NCBI GenBank assembly: GCA_021234155.1
Contig: JAJEKV010000057.1
Coordinates: 6,667,821-6,731,820 of the forward strand
Direction of reading: 5' to 3'
From: Isoetes taiwanensis
Taxonomy: Eukaryota > Streptophyta > Lycopodiopsida > Isoetales > Isoetaceae
Length of the DNA: 64,000 nt
The translations under genes and the position numbers were made by a program. Below, piece by piece: positions 29,401 to 42,606 of the stretch. Numbering within the stretch: the first letter of the stretch is position 1; each line of letters begins with the position of its first letter. The notes beneath the pieces were generated by a model. That model had not been told where the DNA came from. It ran no database searches and saw only the letters and a program-made list of their open reading frames with translations.

Positions 29401-31162
29401 ATTAGAGAAGAGCAGCCAACTAAGACAAGCTTAGGACTAAACCAAAAATTTTGACCCATGCCCATTTCTTGATGACTCGTCGACATAACCACTGCCTATG
29501 AAATGGCTCTATGAATCCTTCCTATTCTTGATTGGGAATGGGAAAGCTTCATGTGACTGGCACAAATGCCTCAATAGCTTCCCAAAGCCATCAACTGACA
29601 GTTAGAAATCCCATATTATTCCTCTCAAATATAAAAACGCCCAGCTGTAGTTATATATTCGAGTGTAATGACACAAAGTAATAATGTTATTCAGTCAAAA
29701 CAAAAAGGAGGTAAAATATAAGAATATCATAATGCTCATACATTCAACAGCATATAGAAATAAATTCACTGACCTGTGATTGATGGCAAAGTTGCACTCT
29801 TCCCTCGCACATTGAGATGCCGACGTGATTTCAACTCTCCCCCATCAACAACTTCACAAAGAACAGAATCTGATGTTTTATCCTTCACGAGAAAAGACAT
29901 CATCCCTCCTGCAGTTAATTTTACTTAGATCTGACTTACAACAATGACCAATATCAGTGCTTTTGGAAACTGACTAGGTAAAAACAAATAAGCACAAAAA
30001 TAAGCCAAACTTCACACTGACCATCAACAAGCAAGGTATCATCTTTCTCAACATCATTAACAAAATCGCTATAATTCACGCTGACACTGTTTTGAGTTCC
30101 AACCCCACGTTTGATGGTAAATGTAAACTCGTCCCCCTTCTCAAGTGTGATAGGCTGTGGCAGGTCACCACTCCTAACCTCTGGGCCCTACAACAGGAAT
30201 GTGTTAGTTAATAGAAAGAGTAGCCAGCTTCTGCAACCTACTTTTGATACATAAACTTGGATTGGATGGTCCCAAACTAGATGCGAGAAGGCAAACAAGA
30301 CTTACTTTCGTATCAAGCATAATGGCAATGACATTGTCCACCGATTGTGCATTATACTCTTTCACAAGATCTATCACTTTCTTGTGGGATGAATGATCTC
30401 CATGTGACATGTTCAATCGTGCAACATTCATTCCTGCCTCTGCAAGTTTTCTTATCATCTCTGCCGTGTCTGTGGAGGGACCAATTGTACAAACGATTTT
30501 TGTTTTCCGCTGGAAACTAGGCCGTACCCACATGCTCCTTGGTTCACGCATGTTAACAAACCGTTCAAAACCTTTCCCTTGGATTGCCTGTATGGATCAA
30601 ACATCCACCAAGTGTAAAGCATATGACCATTTACAAAACCAAAATTTCTGCAACTCATGCCCAAGATTACTTTATGCATGGGAACATACCACCAAAAAAA
30701 CATCATATTTCCTTGCAAGACTTAATAGATCGTTAAGGGTTCACAAAATCTACAGTGGTAAAGGATATCAAACATACAAGCAAATACTTTTTACAATTCA
30801 TTCCATGGCTTCTCCAATTAAACCAATTTCATTTCCGAGTCAATAAATACTACCTCTACATGACTTGCCTCAAAAGTCTCAGTAACATAATCTTTGTCAG
30901 CATCATCAGGAGACACTGGAAGAAAATCTGTTTCAGTTCCTGGCTTGGAAGTATGTTGCTGCAACACAGCGGAGCAGGTAAGCCCACTTTTTCGTCTGAT
31001 TGCTTGAGCAAAAGCAGCGCATTTCGAGCCCAAGATCAACTGTCGACCCATAAATCCGCTTCGAGCTAAGAAGTGATTGGCAGATTCTTGATGAGCATTT
31101 GAATGCAGGGGGGAGACGGGGGAAGAGGAGGCTGCCATGGACATGAACATGGTCGTTGCCAT
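26447..31162 (-). CDS. plastid pyruvate kinase, beta-type, 12 exons
   Basis: Converts phosphoenolpyruvate and ADP to pyruvate and ATP, feeding plastid fatty-acid synthesis. Coding exons (minus): 31162-30854, 30587-30306, 30187-30022, 29908-29774, 28948-28838, 28755-28667, 28357-28295, 28206-28031, 27239-27137, 27025-26877, 26726-26618, 26560-26447. All introns are GT-AG, all phases agree, and the total is 1,806 nt (601 residues). The first ~80 residues ([20 protein letters not shown]...) are Ser/Ala-rich like a chloroplast transit peptide. Motifs: [12 protein letters not shown] (131-142), [10 protein letters not shown] (157-166), [13 protein letters not shown] (193-205), active-site PKIES with Lys345 and Glu347, [10 protein letters not shown] (368-377), [11 protein letters not shown]. 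The C-terminus ([23 protein letters not shown]) matches plastid PKp-beta forms. No frameshift or stop; this is the clearest functional gene in the window. Confidence 0.95.
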
Positions 31163-32271
31163 TGCTGAGCTTCAGTTTAGAGCACGCTTTTTAAACTCTG
31201 GGCCACATGAGCAGCAAAAGTTCTCGTCAAACATGAATGTTTGAGGGTTCTGGCCTTGCCACGCAATTCCTTAAACAATATTATTCCCCTCACCTCTGTA
31301 AAACTTTGGTCGGGGTAGAAAGCATCGGAATGAGGTAGATGGCGAAATGAGAGGTAAATCACGGTCTGAGGTAAATCCAAGTAATTTCAAGAATCTATAT
31401 TGCTCTTGACTTCCGCGAAGTTCCGGAAGAGAACCTTAGCCAGATGGCGCAATGCCATTGGCGGATATGGCAGAATGCAACCTAAGTTGCATTTACGTAT
31501 GGTTTGAGGGGGCTCCAAATTTTCTATCTATATGTTGTGCATGGTCGGAAATAGCAGGCCTTCTCTTCATGGGGCTGCTAAGAACAGCCTGATGTAGGCG
31601 TCCGGACAGCCGGAGCCTTGTACAAATGGTGCCCGCTGCCCAAATTGGGCTGCTGGGGTTTGTGTTTGTGGCTGGCGATGGCATCTTCGGCGTCTGTTGG
31701 TAGTGAAGGTAAGATTTGAGTTTGTTTTTTGCAAGATTAGAAGATGTTCTTCCGTAAGCTTGCAAGGGCAGTTGGGAAAGGCTCCTTGGATGCAGAGGGC
31801 AGGCCTCCAGAGAGTAGTGTTGTTGCTGCTTATAGGAGTCTGTGGAAAGATTTTAGCCTTGCAGATGATCTGAATTTCCACAAAAGCTCCCACGTGGAAG
31901 TGGAGCGATCATTCTATAGATACCCGGGGCACATTTAAGTGAACATGTGAGGCCCCATCGCGTCTCCTATCTGATGATTATTTTTTTTTTTTTTTACCTA
32001 CTCAATTTCATGGCGGCTCCAAAGACCGCTCCGGCACCTATTTTCAGCATTTGCTCGTGAAGGACGCCCTTCATCATTTTTGAAGGATGCCCTTCATCAT
32101 TTTTGCAGGGTGTGCAGGCCTGTGCGCGAAAACTTTTCGTAGGCATAATTGATTAGGTGTAGGGTGCTAGGGATTCTCGATTCCTGATCATTTCGATTTT
32201 GAAGCTTGATTGAAAGTGTAATTGGGAAGTTCGGTTTATTCTGCTACTCTTACGAATTCCAGCATCTAGCT
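31163..32271. other. intergenic region between pyruvate kinase and RING-like gene
   Basis: Holds the divergent 5' flanks of the pyruvate kinase gene (minus) and the next gene (plus), so promoters of both should lie here; no clear TATA box was identified. A small plus ORF at 31744-31938 (MFFRKLARAVGKGSLDAEGR, 64 residues) has no recognised family. A T-run lies at about 31980-31995, and a short direct repeat (GCCCTTCATCATTTTTG twice) at about 32065-32107. Confidence 0.55.
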
Positions 32272-34257
32272 ATGGCGCTCAAGTCCAACGAGGTAAAAAT
32301 CCCTCTATTTCTCATGCTTTTTTCTTTATCTACTGATATTGAACTAAAAAAACACTGTTTGATGTTATCAGGAACTGCTTTTGGCAAGAACTAAGTACGA
32401 ATTTCACACAAACAGAGGTTTGTGTAATGAAGGGAAGAAGCCAAAGGATTTGAAGGCCAAGGATGTTTTCGACCATGATTTTCTTGATGTCTGGCAGTGC
32501 CCACTTCGGAAAGGAAAGATAAACTTAAAATTTGCTAGGCCCCAGTTCGCCACTGTGTTGTATGACCTGCTGGAAAGAATCTATCAGAAAAGCAAGCGTA
32601 CCAACAATGAGGTTAGGGTAACCTTTGCTCGAGCTTTTGCTTGGAGTAATACCCAACGAGCTTTGTCAAACCCTGGGCAATTCAAAGTAAACTGGGCTAG
32701 TTTTCTTTCACAGAAGCTTATCGAACATCTCGGCGCCATTTCTAAGGGGAGACCAGCGACTCTTGTTTGAATAGCAATGCTATTTTGGATCACTTGGGTA
32801 AGCTTGCTGAAATGAAGAGAGGAGTTGCTATTATCAAAACAAGAGTCTTTATTGAGGAAAGAAGGTGATGTTGCTGGAGCAGACATAGCTTGCAAAGCTA
32901 TATATGAAAATATACAGTTCAAGCAAAAGTCCAGAGAAGACCTTGAACGTGATTTTCCAGAAGAAGTTGCTGCTATTGCAAAACTAAAGAATGATGAAGT
33001 TGTTATGCGAGAGCTTTTGGAGACAGCACTTCTGCAAATAGATTCTAAAGGGGAAGAACACATTCATGCTGAAATTTCTGTGCTGAAGGATGAAATAGCA
33101 TCCTATGAGGCATCAATGGCGAAGTGGCATGCAAAGGCTAAGCATATTTCAGCCATGCAGCAAGATAGTGAAAGTACCAAAACTCGGATGGAGTTGGGTA
33201 TGGGTGTCTATTCTTTGCCTTTGCTAACTAGTGATGTATGTGAGGCATGTGGCCTTTGTTTTCCTCAAGAATATGACCTGTTTGTTAAAATAAACCAATG
33301 TGGACATAAATACCATGTCTTTTGCTTTTATTTGTGGCTTTGAAAACTATGCACTGTGTGGTTCCCTGTTGTGGAGAGGAAGTCCCAAGCAGTATTTTGC
33401 AGGAACTGGGATTCAAAGAATTCGGTATTGTTATTGAAGAGGACTCTAACTATGAAGATGAAGAAGAAACTGAACTAGCTAACAGTGCTGAAGATAAGAA
33501 GCAGAAGGATGAAGTTGATAGCAGCACCACTTTGTACAATAAATCTGCAAGTATTGATTTTAAAGCAGAAAGGACTGGAAAAATAAAGAAAAGGAAGACA
33601 AGGGCCAGCATAAAGAAAGACTCGAAACCTGTTTCAAGTAAGTATTTTTGTTCATTGTATCTTCTAATGTTTTTGTTTTGTGCTAACTTCAATTCTATTT
33701 GAGCAGTTATAAATATTGACAAGCTGAGTTCTGTTAAATTTGCTCACATATCTCCCATAAAAGGTACACATTTAGTTTTAATATTATAACTTCTCTTTAA
33801 GTTACATTAATTTTAAATTAATCTTGCAGACAAGAAGACCCTCAGGCAAAGACCGAATGACGACTGTAGACAAGAAGACCCCTGCAAGAAATAAGCCTGG
33901 AGCACTGAAAAAAAATGGTAAGTCTAAGCGAAAATTTGAATAGTAGTCCATGTTCAATTTACTTGTAGTTAATATTGAATTCTTGTTGCAGGAAATGTGT
34001 CTAAGATTGCTGCAAAAGCAAGGATGGAGCATATAGAAGATCAAGATGCTGAAGCAGAAGTAGATGCTGGAGATGTAGAAAAAAGGGATGTTGAAGAGGT
34101 GCTTGCTGAACAGACACTGGCTAACAGCCAAATTGGTGAAGTTTTAGCAAGTCTATCAGAGGATTATGGAGCAGATTCTGAAGAAGAAATCCTTCTAGGT
34201 GGTACACTCGAGGAAAATTATCTTGCTTTTAAAAAGGCAAGACTTTCTGGAATTTAG
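32272..34257 (+). pseudogene. RING-like zinc-finger gene, five exons, frameshifted
   Basis: A spliced structure is visible: exon 1 32272-32292 (MALKSNE), donor GTAAAA; exon 2 32372-33637, donor GTAAGT; exon 3 33707-33763; exon 4 about 33846-33917; exon 5 33992-34257 ending ARLSGI. The large exon 2 changes frame three times: near 32760, near 32820 and near 33340. The pieces read ELLLARTKYEFHTNRGLCNE, NAILDHLGKLAEMK, LLRKEGDVAGADIACKAIYE (coiled-coil-like), then a C..C / CGHKYHVFC / CVVPCC finger that is split by the last frameshift. The pattern resembles a RING-H2 cross-brace, suggesting a ubiquitin ligase-like role. The tail is acidic and then Lys-rich. Intact introns rule out a processed copy. 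It is either a recent pseudogene or affected by assembly errors. Confidence 0.6.
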
Positions 34258-34427
34258 CTAGATCTTCAAAGAGGTTTGTCTCAGATAGAACCGGATCTTA
34301 ACAGAACCGAAAGATCTTATCATCATCTACCAGGCTTGTTTTCTTTTTAAAATATTCTGAGGATCTTGTATACATGCAACACAATTTTGTTCCATAGTGT
34401 TGACATGTTTTTTGTATATTTCTGTGA

Positions 34428-34565
34428 TAGCAATATGATTGCTCAAACATTCCAAGTGATATGAATACAAGTTTTGTTTGGTTACTTAAGTTAAATTTGT
34501 TCTGTTATAGCAATATGATTGCTCAAACATTCCAAGTGATATGAATACAAGTTTTGTTTGGGTAA
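34428..34565. repeat. tandem duplication, 80-bp period
   Basis: TAGCAATATGATTGCTCAAA and the following 30-plus bases occur at 34428 and again at 34508, just downstream of the RING-like gene and left of the Gypsy LTR. Confidence 0.92.
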
Positions 34566-34577
34566 AGTTAAATTTGT

Positions 34578-35580
34578 TGTTACACGGCAGAAATTTTTTT
34601 CCTCAGAAACAACCTCCGCCCGCGTGTTTGACGCCGACTAGCTACCACCCACTCCTTGGATCCCGGATCCCTCGCGCTAGTCTTATTGGCCTGCTGCCAA
34701 GGGATTTCTCCCACAAGCCCGGATTTCTTCAAGAAATCCCTCTGAGGTCAGCACCTACCAGAGGCTTCACCCAGATCGACCTTTGGCAGAATCAAACTGC
34801 TCCTATGATCATCTACACAGCTCTTGGCTGCAACCCGACCCTATGGGTTTGTCTTAATCCGGCTATTGGCAGTAGCAGACTGCCCTCAAAGCCCCACTAT
34901 CAGAATCGGAATCCAATTCTGACCCTATAGCCTGATCTTCAAATCCTATAGCAAATGGTTTTGGCAGAATCGGTTTCCAATCCCAAGAACCCGGTTCATA
35001 TGTGCTGCTCGGATTCCACCTCTGGGCTTTATAGAACTCCTCTCTGAGTTCACAAGCAGTTTTGCATGCTTGAATCCGGCCATATCAGGCCCTTGTCCGA
35101 TCCCAATTCACAGCTTCTGTTCGAGATCTGGCAGCCCGGGCTTCTCCACGATTCCTGTTTTCTGATATAACAGTCTTTATAAGACCCATCGAACCAATGT
35201 AAGCCACGTGTCACTGTAATATTACATATTAATACCATAGCTCACTTCCAAACTTACATTTAAATACATTTGCCCCTAGGCCCTTACATTAACATTAACA
35301 ACTAATGTTAACCATGTACGTTTACGGGTCTTCTGCCCCGATCCATCCCTGCTAGCTCTTGCCGCGCTAATATTAATAATATTAGCGCCCCCTAGCAGAC
35401 CATTACCCACCGCTAGCCTTTATTACTAACTACCCCGCATCTCGTCACCGTAGACTGATTACAGTCAACACGGCCCATTGAATCACAACTGCCCGGCAAT
35501 CGCGACCAATAGTACCCCCATGCTCATGGACGTCCGTCAAGGGCCCGATTCCGGCTATGCCCTTGGAAGCACCTGTAACA
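34578..35580 (-). repeat. Gypsy 3' LTR, 1,003 bp
   Basis: Bounded by TGTTACA (34578-34584) and TGTAACA (35574-35580), a perfect inverted terminal pair. A polypurine tract abuts it at 35581-35597 on the minus strand, so this is the 3' LTR of a minus-strand Ty3/Gypsy element. The five bases to its left are TTTGT; the matching target duplication and the 5' LTR were not found. Confidence 0.88.
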
Positions 35581-35597
35581 TTCCTCCCCCTCCTTTT
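35581..35597 (-). other. polypurine tract of the Gypsy element
   Basis: Seventeen uninterrupted purines on the minus strand, AAAAGGAGGGGGAGGAA, end immediately before the TG of the LTR. This is the usual primer site for plus-strand DNA synthesis in LTR retrotransposons. Confidence 0.9.
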
Positions 35598-38295
<2,698 letters not shown>

Positions 38296-38349
38296 ATACA
38301 TTATTAAAAATGTTTCGATATACTAATTCCTGTGCCCTTTGTGCTCCTG

Positions 38350-38386
38350 TGTATACATGTATACGCCGGAAAATTTTTTCCGGCGT
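38350..38386. other. two adjacent palindromes near the H2 5' end
   Basis: GTATACATGTATAC (38350-38363) is a perfect palindrome. It is followed directly by a 24-nt perfect palindrome, ACGCCGGAAAA-TT-TTTTCCGGCGT (38363-38386). They lie about 60-95 bases inside the Helitron. Confidence 0.9.
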
Positions 38387-39124
38387 TTCTACCCCCTTTC
38401 TCTCCTACCAGAAATTAACTTCCGACCAATACTTACTCACGTGGATATCTTCATATTTCAAATTTGCATTAAATATTTTGGGCTTCATTAATGGAGGCGG
38501 GTCATGGAGGAGGAAGCCCGCCATCTCTACCCATTTCCATTTCGCCTTCTTCGTTGCTCCATTTTCGCCGACGCCGACGCCTTTGCTTGCAGAGTAGAGT
38601 TCACGCCTTCTAGATCTGGTTGGGAAGGAGCAAATGCGATTTATCTAGCTCCAAAGAACTCGAGGCTTCAAATGATCTCGAGGCTTCGGTGAACAAGGAA
38701 ACTCAAGTTCTAGCATTGCATCGAGAGCTTCAAAGACAATCTCTGCTTTGCCCCCTACATTTCGATTTTTGTTTTGCCTCGCTTCTAGATTGGTGGTTTG
38801 TAGATCATCGACCTTTTAGAACTGAGGATGCATAAATTCGATGGTTTGTAACTAGCAGATGTATTGGAAATGCAAAATTCATTTATTAAGAAGTACTGCA
38901 GATGCAAAAATTCATTTATTAAGAAGTTGTTATTCTTCCGCTCACTAAGAATCTTGCTTGCTTGAATCTTGCTTACGTTTTCTCATGGTTGGCATGCAGG
39001 AACTCTCGGTTTACAGAGAGGATACGGCCAGCTTGCATTGGCTGCTTTTGCTTCCTTCATTTCCTGAGGTTTTCTTCAAGCCTCATGATAATTTACCCGC
39101 CAGCTCACACGTACATTGTAAATC

Positions 39125-39235
39125 GAGCCAAGTTTCTATGCATGCAGGCTTAGTTGGGTTTGTTGGAGCCGTCCTGATTGAGAGCTCTTGGAGGTTGTGT
39201 TTGAGCAGATTGTGCACGCAGCAAGTGAGTCTATA
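39125..39235. repeat. repeat copy 1 inside H2 (related copy at 41110-41200)
   Basis: TATGCATGCAG, then TTGGGTTTGTTGGAGCCGTC, then CTCTTGGAGGT occurs here and again at about 41116-41180. Each follows an acceptor-like TGCATGCAG, so this may be a duplicated exon start. No protein family is recognised. Confidence 0.7.
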
Positions 39236-41492
39236 AGTTTTCAATGTTCTAATATGTCCCTCTCTTAGCATCTTCACAATCAATACGAGGCATTGTTCCC
39301 AAAGTGAATGCAAAGTCCATGCCATAGCCAATGTAGTTTTACAAGGAAGATTTGTCGGTATATGCAACAAGATATCTCAACTCCAGCCTTTTAATTGTCT
39401 CTTTTTTTCAACTAGCGCCCATCTACTTTTGTGCAAGTCGGTCCTCTTTAGCTACATCTTGCTTGCAATCAAACCATTCATGTTGGAATGCATGCATTAG
39501 AAAATAGAGTTGGTTTATAATTTGCCTTTGATCCTCTTGACACTCGCTTTGGAGCGTAAGAGAGATTGAAACCCGCAAGTTTGAGTCTCTACATTACATC
39601 TCTCATAGAATCTAGGGGTTCTAGAGGGCCGTACCATGGTTTAAACAAAATAGACAAATTGAAAGTTAGATGATAGAACGGATGCCCTAAAATAAAATAG
39701 ATACATGCATCCGCCATGGCAAATAAAACAAATTGAGCTTTGTTGCTTTTACATTAGTTAAATTCGTCCATTTTAGAGGTGCTGCAATTCAATCCTTTTT
39801 CCTTGGAATTGGCTCCTCTGCTTGCATATCTGCTGAGTGTAAAGTATTATAATTCAGGCAATATCCTCAAGTTCCGGAACTTTAGCATATGTATAGAATT
39901 AGCTTCATGACTCCTTTAACTCAGTTTAAGTCTACTTTGTGCCTATTCTGCTTTGAAACCCTATTCAGCATATAAATCTCGCTTGCTCTTGGAGGTAGTG
40001 AAGTCTGCAGCTGGTAAAAATGGCAGCTGGTGCAGCCAAGCATTTTCCTGGGCAAAATCGTACAAGATTTACATGCTACAGTTTCTATGGTTGGGCGGAG
40101 CTAATTGTTGCCAAGGGCTTGCTGGAAGAACAAATATTGATGCAGCCAATGCTCTTGAGTTATTTTATGAAATGACAGAGAAGGAACTTCATTGTAACTG
40201 GACTACATATCAACTGCTCCTCAAAATTCGCGCCTGAATATGCTCGAATCGATGTGATTGCCCATTTGCGCTAAGTAGGCTTGCCGACAAGGGTAAGTTT
40301 CAGAAGGTGTACTTATCTATAAGACCTATCTGGACGAAGGACTTCTAGAGAAGACTTTGGCGTAAAAGATATCTCCTAAGGCTTTGGCGTAAATCTATCA
40401 TGCCAAGGGAGGGCGATTCTACTTTTTTGACGAACCGGGTAGAAGGAGGCCCAAAGAAATGATCTCAATAGAGGAGCCGGATGATAAAGACGAGACGAGA
40501 TTCTTATTGAAAAACAAAGAAGGTTGCAAAAGAAAGGACTCCATTTGTTAGGACTCCATTGCACTATTTCTAGCATGCACCCTTTTCTCATGCCTTGCAC
40601 AGTCTAGATCCAAATGTTATGTTGGTTCATTTCTTGCATTTGTTGCCCTGCTTTTCTATTGCGGAAGTTTTTTTTGAATGTAGAAACCAAGAGAACTATC
40701 TGATGCAATATTGCCATGCTTTGTTTGGCATTCTAAAACAGTATATATGTTTTGAGGAATTGAGTTTTGTGAAGCAGTTTGAGATGATCCGAAATTTCTC
40801 AAGGGTCAGAAATTTGTGCATTTTAAAGTTTTTGAAGCTATTCTTAAAGGTGAAAATATGCGGTATATATACCATGAGGCTGATTGTGAACATTCCCGAA
40901 GATCTATGAGAAGTAGGGGTCATGCAGTATGGATTCTTTAAACACATTAAACATGTTTGCTTTCCTATGGACTCCACATCTACTTAAACATGAAATGATT
41001 TTGAATTCCCTTCTCTAATTTCGTTTTTGGCAAGATCATACATATAGAACGCAATTAAATACATACTTATTCAATCAAGACATATGAACAAATTATGATG
41101 ATTGATGCACTCTTCTATGCATGCAGCCTATTTGGGTTTGTTGGAGCCGTCCCGACTTTGAGTTCTCTTGGAGGTCTCACAATTAGTAATCGGGAGATAT
41201 ATTTGCATCTTTGTTTGTGTGTAGGCAACGCCATTGCGAGCTGATATCTTAGAGGTAATTTGCCATGTTTATGCATTTTCTTCTTTCTACTATGCATGCC
41301 ATACTCTTCTATATGAAGAGAGCTTCTTTGCTTCTCTTTTCTTCGGTTGTATTGGTGCTGAGAAAGGGGCTGCAATGTAGCAATGAAGAAGCATGCAAGA
41401 AGACTATACTTCAATGTACATATCAACGAAATCTTTGATGCTGTTAGCTTGAGGTGTAGATACATCCGCTACATCGGCCTAAGCCAGATACA

Positions 41493-41744
41493 ATGCATCC
41501 TCCGCGGAGGAAGGCGACGCCCGCTGGAGGTGGCGTGGACTTGCTTATTGAAGCGGATTATGCTAATGGTGCCATGGAAGAAGTAGAAATATTGTGGCAA
41601 GATCCATTTGTGTGCTACATTCATATTGAGGAGGTGCTTGAACGTTTGCAATTTTTGTTCAAGCGTCGAAGGAGGGTGCGCCGGGATATGTTCTTGCATG
41701 AGTTCCAGTCCATTCTTATGGACCACTTAGTTTGGCCATTTTGA
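41493..41744 (+). CDS. unknown ORF in Helitron H2 leader region
   Basis: 83 residues starting MHPPRRKATPAGGGVDLLIE and continuing VEILWQDPFVCYIHIEEVLE, then a basic patch KRRRRVRRDMF and the stop. It lies on the same strand as, and upstream of, the Rep-helicase gene. It may be an exon of that gene or a captured fragment. Family unknown. Confidence 0.35.
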   Translation: MHPPRRKATPAGGGVDLLIEADYANGAMEEVEILWQDPFVCYIHIEEVLERLQFLFKRRRRVRRDMFLHEFQSILMDHLVWPF

Positions 41745-41934
41745 GTCCTGTTTAAGTTAGTGTCCACAAACAGATGTTGTTCAAAGCAATGCTGAATTTT
41801 GCCCCTTCTCATGTAAACACTTCGTTTACTTTAAATAAAAAGGTGTTAAGTTTATGCACATGAGTTCCCGATTTGTTAAGTTTATGCACAGCAGTTTTGC
41901 TTTACCAATCCTTTAAATTTAACCACTTGGAACC

Positions 41935-42315
41935 ATGGTTGTACAGATGGATAACGTGCGGTGGCGATTAGCTGTGATGAGTGATGATAGTGGAAGGTAC
42001 CACATTGGCCTTTGCAATGGGGTTGTCTTTAAGGTGCTCAAGTCCATACGGAGTTATAGACCCCGGTTTAGGGACAAGCTCTCCGCTTATCTAAAGATGC
42101 GAAGTTGTGAGCTTGACTTGATGCAAAACCATGGGAGGTCATTGTCGCAAAGGGGGCACAAGAAGGGGAGAAGTACCTCTGGCCCGACCAAGTGGATTGT
42201 CGTTGGAGGGTCGACCATTCCGTTGCGCATCAAGCGGCGGATAATTATTAGGCCTAGGACAATGAAACTAAAAGCCAAGTGGGAATCTATGTTTATGATG
42301 TTTGTTCCACTGTAG
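41935..42315 (+). CDS. unknown basic ORF in Helitron H2
   Basis: 126 residues, MVVQMDNVRWRLAVMSDDSG ... YRPRFRDKLSAYLKMRS ... RIKRRIIIRPRTMKLK, strongly basic in the second half. It sits between the ORF at 41493 and the Rep-helicase start at 42607, same strand. A nucleic-acid-binding role is possible from its charge only. I see no clear OB-fold (RPA-like) motif. Confidence 0.35.
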   Translation: MVVQMDNVRWRLAVMSDDSGRYHIGLCNGVVFKVLKSIRSYRPRFRDKLSAYLKMRSCELDLMQNHGRSLSQRGHKKGRSTSGPTKWIVVGGSTIPLRIKRRIIIRPRTMKLKAKWESMFMMFVPL

Positions 42316-42606
42316 CAATGGGAGTCCATATGTGGCTTTGACTTTGACTACTTCATTAAATAGTGATGTATTCTGGGTTGTATTTCTTAGCTCCATTCTA
42401 CGAGTTATATTGCTTGCCTCTCCCATCTACGTCATTGTATGTCTATAGATTTTCTTCGAAAGGATATGATGCTCACATTAATTGAAGTTGCCAAGCTTTT
42501 ACAATTGCATGTACTTGAGTTGTGTACAAGGCAAGCAATACGTTTCACTCAATGGTAGTTTGCACAAATGTTTGTTTGTGTAGGAACTTGAACGTGGAGT
42601 GACTTA

